From Diplonema papillatum (lineage: Eukaryota; Euglenozoa; Diplonemea; Diplonemida; Diplonemidae), in the NCBI GenBank assembly GCA_030068145.1, contig JAPJBO010000355.1:145001-209000 (forward strand): a stretch of 64,000 nt of DNA. Reading direction: 5' to 3'. How positions within the stretch are numbered: the stretch's first letter is position 1; each line of letters begins with the position of its first letter. The translations under genes and the position numbers were made by a program. Under the pieces are notes generated by a model that ran no database searches, was not told the origin of the DNA, and saw nothing but the letters and a program-made list of their open reading frames with translations. Positions 18,547 through 29,063 of the stretch are shown here, in pieces.

Positions 18547-20307
18547 TTATGCGTTGCAGACCTGCGGCGCGACGCAGCTGCACTTCCCGTTCACGATCTT
18601 CGCCACAAACGGGTTGGCAGGCAACTGCGATGGAGACCCTTTGAGCGGACAAGAAGCAATAGGGCACGGGTCGGACGTCGGAGGTCGACCATCGCAACAG
18701 AACCCGCCCCACATGTATCTGACACCGTAGACGTCTCCACCTAGGCTCGACACGTCGGCGGAGATCGAAGAAGTGCCAGCCGAGGTGATGTTGACGGTCT
18801 TCCAGGCAGTCACCAAACTGATCGGCTTTGGAAACACAACCTCCTGGCCTTCGCCGTTGTCCTCGCACAGTGTAGGGGTGTGGGGGTTGGTCTGTGACTG
18901 GTTCGCTTGGAGGCAGAAGAGAGACGCGTTCGTCAGAATGTCGACGTGGCTCTCCCAGTACGGGCCGACGGTGACACTGTCTTTTCCGAGCAGCGTTGTG
19001 TTGAACTTGATGACGAGCTCCCCGCCGTTAACCTCGCACCCGGAGATCACGGGGCCGGTGGTCTGCACATCGGCGCCGAAAACGGCGCCGTACGCCGCCT
19101 GCGCAAGCCGCACGGCGAGCGGCTTCTTCGCCCTCGGGTGGATGGGCCCCAACCGGAAAGGCGTCCCTTCGTAGGCAGCGCAGAATCCGTCGCACCCGTC
19201 GCAGTTCTGCCCGGGCTTTTTGGTTTGCTCGGGGCAACACAGGTCGTTCCAGCAAGTTTGGTTGTAGTACGGGTCGTCCAGGTCGTAGGCGTGTCCGAGG
19301 AACGTGTTCGGCATCACAGGGTTTGGAACCACCCCGTAGCTGCCCATCTGCGCGAAGTGCATCCCGCCGAGATCAGGGTGTGCTCCTGCACCGCTGTTTG
19401 CAAGTGTCACGAGACCGAAGGGCGCCTTGGGGTTCGTTCTGCCGCTTTGGGCAAAAAGCGTCCGCCACTCTTCAATCATCGCGGGCACTTCGCAGGCGTA
19501 CCCACGGTTCTGCGCGGCATTCCCGAAGACGTGGCCCATGTCGTTCTCGCCTTGGTACCAAAGGTAGCCTTTCAGTGTCATCTTCGCAAACGGGACCACC
19601 CGCTCCTTGTAATACACTCCAGAAGTAGCGCCCAACGTGATGTTCGAACACTTCGCTGACGTTTGGTTCGACGTCCACTGCTCGACCTGCGTTCCACCCC
19701 AGGCGGTGTTAATCATGCCCATCGGCGGCGCATCGGCCCCTAGCAGGTCGGTGAGACTCTCTGCGAAGTAGTAGCACGTGGACGAAAAGTTGACGAACGC
19801 GGCGCTGTTCGGCGTTTGCGTGGCTGCCTTTATGTTCACCCAGCTGAGGTCCGGGTTTATATTCGACTGCAGCTGATGCAGGCGGATGTTGTTGTACTTC
19901 CCCTGCTGGATCGCTTCGATCGACTTGTTCCTCGAAAACGTGTACATGAGAGGTAGCGCCATGTTCGACTGGCCGGAGCAATACCACACATCGCCGAACG
20001 TGACGTCTGCAATTGCGGCTGTCGACGAGTTGCCACACCCGCTGCACGTGGCAGTGATCGTGTAGTTTCCCCCCGCGGGTGTTGGACGGAGCTGAGCCGT
20101 CCAGGTACCCTCGGCTGCTGTGGCCGGAATGTCGTAGCTTGCGAACCCATCGTGGACAGTCACGTGGATCGTGGCTGCGGTGCCGGAGTATTTTCCGTAA
20201 ACGGAGGCCGTCTCGGGCTCACGTTGGAGCACCATGTGATCCTGAACGTGCCGATCAAAACTGACGGAGGCCCACGCGGCAACGGATAACACGTATAGCA
20301 CCGGCAT
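18547..20307 (-). CDS. Secreted sialate O-acetylesterase-like (SASA family) protein, copy 2
   Basis: A complete 586-codon paralogue of the gene at 1810, with the start ATG giving the signal-peptide-like MPVLYVLSVAAWASVSF. Catalytic blocks are intact: GQSNM (Ser about 114), WYQGENDM and IHPRAKK. It shares the cysteine-rich insert (CCPEQTKKPGQNCDGCDGFC) and the C-terminal CSCVAPQVC motif with the other copies. Upstream sequence from the ATG to about 21000 is duplicated at 25800-26600, so gene and promoter were copied together. A plausible role is extracellular deacetylation of sialic acids or other acetylated sugars. No intron or frameshift is evident. Confidence 0.88.
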   Translation of the reverse strand: MPVLYVLSVAAWASVSFDRHVQDHMVLQREPETASVYGKYSGTAATIHVTVHDGFASYDIPATAAEGTWTAQLRPTPAGGNYTITATCSGCGNSSTAAIADVTFGDVWYCSGQSNMALPLMYTFSRNKSIEAIQQGKYNNIRLHQLQSNINPDLSWVNIKAATQTPNSAAFVNFSSTCYYFAESLTDLLGADAPPMGMINTAWGGTQVEQWTSNQTSAKCSNITLGATSGVYYKERVVPFAKMTLKGYLWYQGENDMGHVFGNAAQNRGYACEVPAMIEEWRTLFAQSGRTNPKAPFGLVTLANSGAGAHPDLGGMHFAQMGSYGVVPNPVMPNTFLGHAYDLDDPYYNQTCWNDLCCPEQTKKPGQNCDGCDGFCAAYEGTPFRLGPIHPRAKKPLAVRLAQAAYGAVFGADVQTTGPVISGCEVNGGELVIKFNTTLLGKDSVTVGPYWESHVDILTNASLFCLQANQSQTNPHTPTLCEDNGEGQEVVFPKPISLVTAWKTVNITSAGTSSISADVSSLGGDVYGVRYMWGGFCCDGRPPTSDPCPIASCPLKGSPSQLPANPFVAKIVNGKCSCVAPQVCNA

Positions 20308-21000
20308 AGTAAAGGTCTAACGGTGCTGACCCCCCTGTAAATTAACGTTCGAACTCTTGCAAGCTTCGACAACGGCGGGTCCCCATGGTGCTGGATTGGA
20401 AGCCCCCCCGGGTGCGAGTTGTGCTGAACCTGTTTTCCTGCGTCGTTCCGACCTCAGGCCGCGATGTTCGCCGTTTTCCCGTGGGTTACAAGGCTTCAAA
20501 ATTGGCTCCGTTGCGGACCCGGGTAGGTCGATGCTTGCGATGTCTGCATTGCACAACAATAGAATGCCCTGGTACGAAGCCTAAGCATTGAGTAGCGACT
20601 CGTCAGTCAGCGCCAGCAAAAAGAGAAGGAAACGCGAACAGAAACACCGAACCTTTAAACCACAATAAACGCTAGAAAGAGCGCAACACACGGAGGACGC
20701 TCCATTGCGCCACAGCAATAGAGATCAAGATCAACACGAAGAGGAGATAGAAACCGGAGGAGGGAAACAGACGTTGGTTCAGTGGGTCCTGGGGACCCGT
20801 GATGCCTGATGCACCACGGCGAGAACCACTTGTGTAAGCCCTCCCACCTCACCTGGAATCAGTGCTGCGCCCAGACTACGCTGTCATTCGCTGGTGAGGC
20901 TGTGCATGTGATGGCGATGTGAATTTCATCAAGACACTCCATCTGAGTACGGACGCATACCCAAAAGGTAAGGGTCGAATAACCAGTTGGAAAAAGCTTG
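20308..21000. repeat. Segmental duplication, copy 1 (upstream of esterase copy 2)
   Basis: The sequence matches about 25915-26590, with indels. Shared landmarks are AAGGTCTAACGGTG, GTGCTGGATTGGAAG, TTTTCCCGTGGGTTACAAGG and CACTCCATCTGAGTACGGAC. The ORFs in it are frame-broken between copies, so the similarity is at DNA level, not a conserved protein. Confidence 0.85.
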
Positions 21001-21097
21001 CGCTTTTCTTTTTCTTGCTGGTTGTCGACAACTTGATTGTGATGAGGTGGCATTCAGATGTAAATCTAAAAGCCGCTCACGTTCAACTTTGTAAGCA

Positions 21098-21144
21098 TTG
21101 AATTCTTTTAAATACATGAACCACATGGATTAGCATGCACTGTT
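21098..21144 (-). mobile_element. 47-bp 3'-end stub of the site-specific LINE
   Basis: These bases match the 3' terminus of the retrotransposon at 40406 (TTGARTTCTTTTAARTACATG, CATGGATTAGCATGCACTG). They are flanked by GTAAGCA (21091-21097) and GTTAAGCA (21145-21152), followed by GCGGCTGCC as in the intact target. This is an extreme 5'-truncated insertion with its target duplication. Confidence 0.8.
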
Positions 21145-21251
21145 GTTAAGCAGCGGCTGCCAAAACTGGCCGCGACACCTATGAGCTACGTAAAAAGGAA
21201 AAGAGAATGAACCTGTCTTAAAGAGAAAGGAGGGTCGAGGAGACGATACAT

Positions 21252-21475
21252 CAAGGGCTCGAAGGGGCTTCCACTGGTGTGTGAAAGAAGAATGTTTAAC
21301 TTGGGCAATACATTAAAGGGTAACGCGCCAGATTGTTGGTGTTAAAGAAGGCTGGTCATTCCCAAAGGGTTCGAAGGGGCTTCCACTGGTGTGTGAAAGA
21401 AGAATGTTTAGCCTGCACAATACATTGAAGGGTGACCCGCTAGATTGTTGGTGCTAAAGACGGCTGGCCATTCAA
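21252..21475 (+). repeat. Tandem direct repeat of about 115 bp (family also at 27850 and 28625)
   Basis: Two copies share TCGAAGGGGCTTCCACTGG, then AGAATGTTTA, then ACATTRAAGGGTRACSCGC and AGATTGTTGGTG. A third copy lies at 28625-28745 with the following GCTTCAACGATGCGTGGACT block (also at 21507), and a fragment lies at 27850-27895. Function unknown. Confidence 0.75.
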
Positions 21476-21777
21476 AAAGAGCTCACAGGGGCTTCCGCTG
21501 GCGCTTCAACGATGCGTGGACTGTCTTTCTTCCTAGAGTAAGAGTTCGTTTCTCTCTGTTCTTCTTCATTAGGGCACTCAGATTTTCCTTTTTTGTTTGT
21601 GTGTACAGATTTCTGAGAGCTGCAGTAGTAGTCATAGATATACGCCTATATGTATTCAGCCTATATTCGACGAGGAGAACGGATTCATCTGGAGGAAACG
21701 GAGTACCCGGGGGGTCTGGGAAACACCCCAAAAACAGCCCCCAAAACGACCACCCCCCCCACCCCCCCCCCCTAGGG

Positions 21778-22596
21778 CAGTGTTCCAGGTAAACGGTAAA
21801 CGTTTACCGTTTATAAACGTTTACGTTTACTCATTTTGGAGTAAACGTTGAGTAAACGTTGAGTAAACGTTGTGTAAGCGTTTACTGTATCAAGGTCGGC
21901 ATCCACTGGAAACGCAATCAATCAAGGTACATCCAGACGGACCTTTCGTCACAAAAGGCGAACAAGCGCAAAGGAGACGCCTGGGAGGGGGTGACAATCA
22001 CGGAAGTACCCGGAGAAGATGCTGAAGGTAACCTGCAAGTTCTGCGATAAGGCCTTCTCCACCGCCTCTGCTGAGCACCTGCTCGGCCAAGGCAGCGGCA
22101 TTGGCGGCTGCGCTCCAAAAGATCCCATGGTGGTAGCACACACCCGCCTTCGTCGTCAAGCTGAAGGCAGCAGAAGAAAAACGAGAAAGCCAAGACGAAG
22201 CAGCTGAATATGGTGCAATTCCTCACTCGAGCGACCACTTCAGTGGCAGCCCACGAAGCCATCAGGGACTTCTTCTATGAAGAAGCCATCGGGTTTAACA
22301 AGGCTACTGGTCGTTCGTTCCTGACCATGGTTTCAGTCCTGTGCGGGCTATCAGCACATGATGAGTACACCCCCCCAACGCCCGAAGAACTCGGTGGGGT
22401 GATGCTTGACACCGCCATACAAGAGATGGCCAGCCTGATGGAACGTGGGTTGCCAGGAGGCCAAGTATGGTCTAACCGTGCTCTGTAGACGAGTAAACGT
22501 TTACCGCGAGTAAACGTAAACGTTTACCGTTTATAAACGTTTACGTTTACTCATTTTGGAGTAAACGCGTTTACTCAACGTTTACCAGCTTCACTG
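21778..22596 (+). mobile_element. Non-autonomous hAT transposon
   Basis: The 819-bp element begins CAGTG and ends CACTG. It is flanked on both sides by the 8-bp target duplication CCCTAGGG (21770-21777 and 22597-22604). Both subterminal regions carry GTAAACGTTTAC repeats, including one long shared block with TAAACGTTTACGTTTACTC. Inside is the decayed N-terminal part of a hAT transposase. The catalytic part is absent, so it must have depended on a helper. Confidence 0.88.
21950..22488 (+). pseudogene. hAT transposase N-terminal fragment (BED finger)
   Basis: In successive frames: a lead GDAWEGVTITEVPG; a BED-type finger CKFCDKAFS...HLLG (about 22028-22080); and a hAT N-terminal segment with AIRDFFYEEAIGFNKATGRSF and YTPPTPEELGGVMLD (22210-22488). 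At least one frameshift separates the first two parts and another the last. The catalytic RNase H-like and dimerisation domains are missing. This is typical of an internally deleted hAT copy. Confidence 0.7.
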
Positions 22597-22626
22597 CCCT
22601 AGGGCTATGTGGGATGGAAACGTTGG

Positions 22627-23764
22627 AAACGTTTCCGTTTCCGTTTCCTTCTTTTTGGCGGTGGATGGAAACGCCGTTTCTTTTCAAAAGAAACGGCTGG
22701 TATGCCACCAGTATACTTGCTGAAGGTCCGACCGGAAATGTGTTCCGAACGGCGGACCCCGCAATCCAGTGGGAAACCATGGACAAGGAGGCTCCGCAAA
22801 AGAGGGAGGAATGAAGCATAAGAGTTGCGACCGTGTGGAGCAGTCGCAACCACACGCATCCGGTTGTGATGACTTTGAGGTCTGCAGCTCTTTATACCAA
22901 TGGCTGTTGTGGCGACGATGCTCTGTTATGCGAGGCCGTTGGCCAACGCGCTGAAGACGATCGAGAAAGCACATCCGCTTCCAATAATAGGCTATACAGA
23001 TACGATCGTTCAGGACAGCGGGAGCACCGCCGCGCCACAGGCTACAAGACCGGGGTTTTTCGGCGGCGAAAGACAAAGAGGGAGTGCAATCAGCATCAGG
23101 AGGTGAGAAGGGCACACGTATGCCGGGGCAATGTTAAACCCGCCAGAAAAGCGATGGCCACGCAGTAACGTGTGCGTCATCGCTTGCCACAGTGCACCTT
23201 GCATACGACGACGGGTGGCAACCGTCACCGGAAGGGGCACCATCGGGCGGTGTTGTCGGAGCATAGACAGCGACGGCAGGAAGAACCCCACCGACAATGC
23301 AGAAGAGGACGGCAGATTCAAAAACCCCCACTCGGCACGGCCGCCGATACAAGTAAACATGAGAACGCGGGTTGGAAGCAGCAGAGGACGAAGTGGTAGG
23401 CACAGACGAGAGGAATCTGGTGTCAGAAAACCTCAGCATCCGCATGTGACGACATTCTGCATCATTAGCTTGTGGTTACCTATTTGCTCGTGTCAGATCG
23501 CCGACGAAAGAAAGCGGTGAGCATCAGCGACTGCTCTGCACAAACGAAACCGCGACGACACACAAGAAGGGGCCGAGACGGAGGAAGAGAAGTGCCTGCT
23601 GGAAAGAAGAAGGTGATACCGCCCTCTGAAAGGAAAGCCAAAATCTGGCTGGAAACGGACACCCGACAGACACACAGAAGGACCCGCGAAGTGGTTATCC
23701 TATAGGACCCCTCAGCATGAGGAGCCTTCCGGCGTTTCTTTTAAAAGAAACGGAAACGTTTCAA
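22627..23764. mobile_element. Candidate second DNA element with GAAACGTTTCC ends
   Basis: The left part has GTTGGAAACGTTTCCGTTTC and then the palindrome CCGTTTCTTTTCAAAAGAAACGG (22671-22693). The right part, reverse-complemented, reads GTTGAAACGTTTCCGTTTC and has a matching CGTTTCTTTTAAAAGAAACG palindrome near 23733. Host sequence homologous to the 3' flank of the 29-kb esterase copy resumes at about 23765. No target duplication or transposase was found. Confidence 0.4.
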
Positions 23765-23824
23765 CAGGGGGGTCGGTTCTCTTCAGGGGTACTGCCGTCC
23801 GGAAAATAGGGGGGGTCTTCGTTG

Positions 23825-25567
23825 TTACTCGTCACAGACCTGCGGCGCGACGCAGCTGCACTACCCGTTCACGATCTTCGCCACAAACGGGTTGGCAGGA
23901 TACGCCGATGGGGCCCCTTTGAGTGGGCAAGAGGCAACAGGGCACGGGTCGGACGTCGGAGGTCGACCGTCGCAACAGGACCCGCCCCACATGTATCTAA
24001 CACCGTATACACTTCCAGCTAGGCTGGACACATCAGCCGAGATCGAAGTGGCGTTTTTCGAGGCGATGTGGACGGTCTTCCACGTGGTGAGAAGGTTAGC
24101 TGGCATCGGGAAAACCTCCTCCATGCCTTCGCCGTTGTCTTTGCACAAAGTCGCAGTGTCCACGTGTTCCGTGCTCTGATTCGCTTGGAGGCAGAAGAGA
24201 GACGCGTTCGTCAGAATGTCGACGTGGCTGTCCCAGTACGGGTTGACGATGACTCTGTCGTTTTCCCACGACGACTTCATCGTCTTGAACGTCATGATGA
24301 GCTCCCCGCCGCTAACCTCGCACCCGGATGGGATAGCACGGGGCCAAACTGCACAAAATACCCCCTGCAGACGTTGCCCAACGCTGCCATCGCAAGCCGG
24401 GAACCGAACAACTCTTTTGCTCGTGGGTGGATGGGCCCTATGTAGAACTGCGTCCCGGCTTGGGCATCGCAGAAGCCATCGCATCCGTCGCAGGTTTTCC
24501 CGGGTTTTGGAGTACCCTGGTCGGGACAGCACGAGTTCTCCCAGCAAGTTTGGTTGCTGAACGGGTCGTCCAGATCGTACGCATGTCCAAGGAACGTGTT
24601 CGGCATCGCCGGGTTGGGGATCGCCCCGTAGCTGCCCATCTGCGCGAGATGCATCCCGCCGACATCGGGGTGGCCTTCCGTGCCTCCGTTCGCGATCGTC
24701 ACGAGACCGAACGGCACGTTCGGGTCGGTTGCGCCGCTTGTCGAAAAGAGCGTCCTCCACTCTGCAATCATCGCGGGCACTTCGCACGCGTACCCACGGT
24801 TCTGCGCGACGTTCCCGAAGACGTGGCCCATGTCGTTCTCGCCTTGGTACCAAACGAAGCCTTTCAGCGGGACCACCCGCTCGGCGTACCACGTCCCGGC
24901 GGTTTCATCGAGGGTGACGTTTTTGCACCGCGCCGACGTTTCGTTCGACGTCCACTGCGCGGCCGTGGACCCCCCCAGGCCGTGTGGATCAAACCCACCG
25001 GAGGCGCCTCATGGCTGAGGAAGTCTGTCAGAAACTGAGCAAAGTAGTAGCACGTGGACGAAAACATCACGAAGTCGGTGCTGTTCGGTGAATCCACGGC
25101 CGCTTTGGCAGTCGTCCACTGCAAGGCGGGGTTCATGTTCGACTTCATCTGGTGCAGGCGGATGTTGTTGTACTTCCCCTGCTGGATCGCTTCGATCGAC
25201 TTGTTCCTCGAAAACGTGTGCAAGAGAGGAAGCGCCATGTTCGACTGGCCAGAGCAGTACCACACGTCGCCGAACGTAACGTCCGCGATCGACGCGCTGC
25301 CACACGGGCTGCAGGCTACGGTGATCGTGTAGCTTCCCCAAGCGGGCGTCGGAGAGAGCTGGGCGCTCCAGTTACCCCCGACTGCTTTGGCCTCGAACTG
25401 TCCCGAAACACCGCTGATGGTCACGTAGACCGCAGTTGCCGTGCGGTGTACTTCCCGTAAACGGAAGCGACCGCGGGTTCGCGCTGCAGCACCATGTGGT
25501 CCTGGAGGTGCGGGTCGAAAGTGATCGCACCCATCGCGGCCACGATCAGCACGTAGGGCATCGGCAT
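23825..25567 (-). pseudogene. Decayed SASA esterase copy 3
   Basis: Reads from the MPMPYVLIV start to the family stop, but is broken. There is a 1-bp deletion near 25442 (after VYGKYT) and a 1-bp deletion in a C run near 24972 (after HTAWGG). There is also a 15-bp in-frame loss near 24867 and a 5-bp insertion near 24330. A Lys codon is changed to TAG at about 23861, which removes the last 12 residues. The catalytic GQSNM, WYQGEND and IHPRAK words survive, so inactivation is recent. It is closest to the copy at 1810, while its 3' flank resembles that of the 29-kb copy. Confidence 0.88.
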
Positions 25568-25807
25568 GCTTTCGCTACTTTTCGCGCTTTCGGAACCGCC
25601 GCTGTCTGCCCTGTGCTGATGCTTCAATGGGAAGTCAGTTTTGCGTACGAAAATGACACAGTTTTGTAGTATTTTGGTCCCCTACGCAACCCCAATTATT
25701 CCTGGATGCGACGCAGCGAGAAACGCAGCTACACGGGGAAGATACAGGTGAGCGCCGCCTCCTCTGGCGCCACTCCTTGTGAATTGTGGAGTCGCTTCTA
25801 CACAGTA

Positions 25808-25917
25808 CGGCGTCTCGGGCTCACGTTGGAGCACCATGTATCCTGAACGTGCCGATCAAAACTGACGGAGGTCAGGACGGCAATTCACAACACGTGGAAC
25901 TGGCACCCTCTCCCAAG
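25808..25917 (-). pseudogene. 5' relic of a fifth SASA esterase copy
   Basis: About 110 bp match the first roughly 35 codons and ATG-proximal part of the copy at 18547 (GTCTCGGGCTCACGTTGGAG, CACCATG, CTGAACGTGCCGATCAAAAC). It then runs into the duplicated upstream segment. The rest of the gene is missing and replaced by the upstream end of copy 3. Confidence 0.75.
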
Positions 25918-26600
25918 GTCTAACGGTGTTGACCCCTGTTAACGTTCAAACTCTTGCGAACCGCTGGGCTTAGAGGTGATCGCCCTACACAACAGTGGGT
26001 CCATGGTGCTGGATTGGAAGTACCCCCGGGTCCGATGCGTGCTGAACCTGTTTTGCTGCGTCGTTCCGACCTCATGCCTCGATGTTCGCCGTTTTCCCGT
26101 GGGTTACAAGGCTTCGAATTTGGTCCCATCGCGGACCCGGCAGGTCAATGTTTGCAATAGCTGCATTGCATAACAATAAAATGCCTTGGTACGGAGTCTA
26201 AGCATCGAGTAGCGACTCGTCGTCAGCGCCAGCAAAAGAAAAGAAAACGCGAACAGAAAGAGCGTAACACACACAGGACGCTCCATTGCGTCACAGCAAT
26301 AGAGGTCAAGATCGACACGAAGAGGAGACAGAAACAGACGTTGGTTCAGTGAGTCCTGGGGGCCCGTGATGCCCGACGCACCGCGGCGAGAAGCACTTGT
26401 GTAGGTCAAGTGTGTCGTCTTTTGATAGAGAGAAGTAATGCCCTCCCACCCACCTGGATTCACTGCTGCGCCCAGACTACGCTATATTCGCTGGTGAGGC
26501 TGTGCGTGTGGTGGCGAGTGAATTTCATCAGACACTCCATCTGAGTACGGACGCTTACCCAGAAGGTAAGGGTCGAATACCCAGTTGGAAGCAAAGCTTG
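25915..26600. repeat. Segmental duplication, copy 2
   Basis: Counterpart of 20308-21000. The two copies differ by small indels that break every ORF. It shows that the region upstream of the esterase genes moved together with them. Confidence 0.85.
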
Positions 26601-27904
26601 CGTGCGTCTTCTTGGCGGTGCTTCACAGGAATGGCTTCCTGCGCACACACAGAGGGGCGGAGGTACTGGTTGAAACATGAAAAAATTCGAGCTAAGAGTG
26701 TCAGGACGGCAGCACGATTCAGGGAATGGGGAGCGGCACCGATTCAAGACGCAAACGGAACCGTGAAACTCCCTCTGCCCCCCATCCCTACCTGGCGGAA
26801 CATTTGTTGAAGCTGTCAGCAATTGGCACGCAGAGTGACTCAATTTGGGCCACTCCCTACTACTTCGTGGGTTGTCAAGTAGCTGGCGGGCGATAGCAGA
26901 TGGCATCCCGAGGGCACCGGGATGGCCTTCCAAGGTTTGTAGTGGGCATCGCCCTCTCCCCCTCCCACCCACCCTTTTCTTTACGACACGTTGATTGGTC
27001 CAGCACGGCTTGTTACCATGTATCACTCCTTCCACGAGAAAGTGTCACAGATTACGGCTTTTTTCGGACTTCTGCCAAAATATTCCCTCTGCAGATATTG
27101 GCCGGTTTCGAGATTTTGAGGACACGATTGAATCCATTGAGGACCGGGCTTTCCGAATATCTGGTCGGATAAAAATTTTGACCGACCCCCCCCCCCCTCC
27201 CCCCTAGCTGGCAGCTTGCCCATAATCGCGCATCCCAGAATTACTCTCGAAAACCAAAAGATTTCCCAAAAAAGACCTCAAAAACAATTTCCAGACGGCT
27301 GCTTTTCACACCAAAAACTTGCATAATATTCTCCTCCTTGGTGTGCGTCTCGTGCTGCAATTAGCTCGCAAGAGCGTAAGCAAGAGCGTGAGCGGTTGTG
27401 TGAGGAGCGAGAGGCCCTGTTTCACAGTATATCATTTGTCGGTTAATATTAATCTTCTAAGACTAGCATCTTATCTCTGTACGACAAAAAAAAAAGTTCG
27501 GACCAAAGGAACCGAACCGGCCTACGGGGTTCCAGGCGGGTTCGGTAACTGTTGGGCTGTGTTGCCAAACCTCGGGCCAAATTTTGCTTTTAGCGCCTGA
27601 TCAGTTGGGATTCTTATCGGAAAGTGCGAGGTCTCGTTTTCAGTGTCCCGGGACGGTATTTCTGTCCTCTGGGAGCTTCTTTCGCCCGGTTTGCGAAGAA
27701 CTCAAAATGAGTTCAAAATTTGCACTCGGTAGTGTTCAGGTTTTGTTTGTTTGTGCGTGCCGGTTGATCGTTTTCCCACTTGTATTTACCCCGTGTGTAT
27801 TCAGGTAAGGAATTCTGATCAACCACCAAAACACGCTGCCTACGTCTTTTTAGCCTGCAATACATTGAAGGGCAACCCACAAGATTGTTAGTTCTAAAAA
27901 TTTC

Positions 27905-27985
27905 TCCGCCGTTTTTTTAGCCCATGGTCCAGAGGTTACCACACACACACACAGGGGTTTGAGGGTCGGTGGTTCGATTCCCGCC
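27905..27985 (+). other. tRNA-like segment with A- and B-box motifs
   Basis: ATGGTCCAGAGGTTA resembles a tRNA A box, and 50 bp later GGTTCGATTCC is a perfect B box. The T stem has two mismatches and no acceptor stem closes, and a CA repeat occupies the anticodon region. This fits a tRNA-derived SINE head or tRNA relic better than a tRNA gene. Confidence 0.35.
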
Positions 27986-28624
27986 GGAAATTGTTTTTGG
28001 GTTTGAAACAGCCCCAAAACCGACCTTTTGTCCATCTGCACGCCAGATTTTGGTCGCCACGCGAGCTGATTGCTTGCCCATAATTGCCAGGGATAGCTCT
28101 TTTTCCTTCCCAAAAAAAGATTCCCAAAACATGACCCAAAACGGGCTGCTTTTCAGACGGAAAATCTGTGACACTTTTTCGTGGAATGAGCGGTATGGTA
28201 TTTGTTTGATGTGAGCAACTTTCGTTATTTTCATTTTTGTCTCGTTTCCGGCAATCGCATGATGCCGATTCGTCTTGTGGTACCAACTCGTTTTCTTGTT
28301 GCCCCCTCACACACTCCTGAAACCCCCTTGAAACCCCTCTGAAGTGGCAAATGCTTCGGCGGTACCAGACCTATTTGCACATTGAAGTCGAGTGCTGCGT
28401 TTTGTAGCAAGGGCACAGGGCCAGAAGGTTGAGATTGGAGAAGCGGCATTTCTGATCAAAAGGGTATCGCCCCTTGATAATGCTGCCTCGCGCCTCACCA
28501 TTTAGTCACGGCCGGCCTTGACCCAGACGGTTTTCACACTTGTATCTACTCTGGCGCATTTACAAGGAATTCGTAAAACCCCCAAAACACGCTGTCTACG
28601 TCTTTTTAGAGTGAAAAACAAAAG

Positions 28625-28770
28625 GTTAGCCTGCACAACGCATTGAAGGGTAACCCGCCAGATTGTTGGTGTTAAAGAAGGCTGGCCATTCCAAAAAGGC
28701 TCGAAGGGTAGGACACTGGTGGTGGCGCTTCAACGATGCGTGGACTGTCTTTCTTTCTAGAGTAGAAGTT
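28625..28770 (+). repeat. Third copy of the 21252 repeat family
   Basis: Shares TAGCCTGCACAAYRCATTGAAGG, GCCAGATTGTTGGTGTTAAAG and, further on, CGCTTCAACGATGCGTGGAC with 21380-21530. Confidence 0.75.
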
Positions 28771-29063
28771 CGTTATTTTTAAACTGTTTCGAGTTTTAAG
28801 GATTCGTATTTTGTGTCTGCGGTTGACAGTGAAGGCGGGTTAATAGTTCTTTCCTTGGGTGTGGGTATAGATGGTACCTGTTAATTCGTCTGTCGGGTGG
28901 GTCTTTGCAGCTGTGTTCTGTCTCTACTCACACTTTTCTACGTACATTCTCGTTCTTTTTCCCCCATTAACTCATCGACAGCCCCGCCCGGGGAGGTCGG
29001 ATCCTTTCGGGGACACTGCCGTCCGGAAACTAGGGGTGGGGTCGCTAGGGGCGGGGGGTCTTT

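Larger units (their letters stand above)
26600..29063. other. Intergenic region with scattered repeats
   Basis: No gene is recognised. It holds an internal pair of related segments (27205-27310 and 28060-28165; shared 'CTTGCCCATAATYGC' and 'GGCTGCTTTTCA'), a CA microsatellite at about 27941, a tRNA-like segment at 27905, and two members of the 21252 repeat family (27850, 28625). Confidence 0.45.

Noticed and set aside
20385..20591. Conserved small protein shared with 25976-26173
   Set aside because: Similarity is explained by the segmental duplication, and indels break the frame between copies.
22833..23520. Gene of 103-143 codons in the 22.6-23.8 kb interval
   Set aside because: Several overlapping frames of similar length, no domain, inside a candidate mobile element.
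27905..27985. Functional tRNA gene
   Set aside because: T stem mismatched, acceptor stem absent, CA repeat in place of the anticodon arm.
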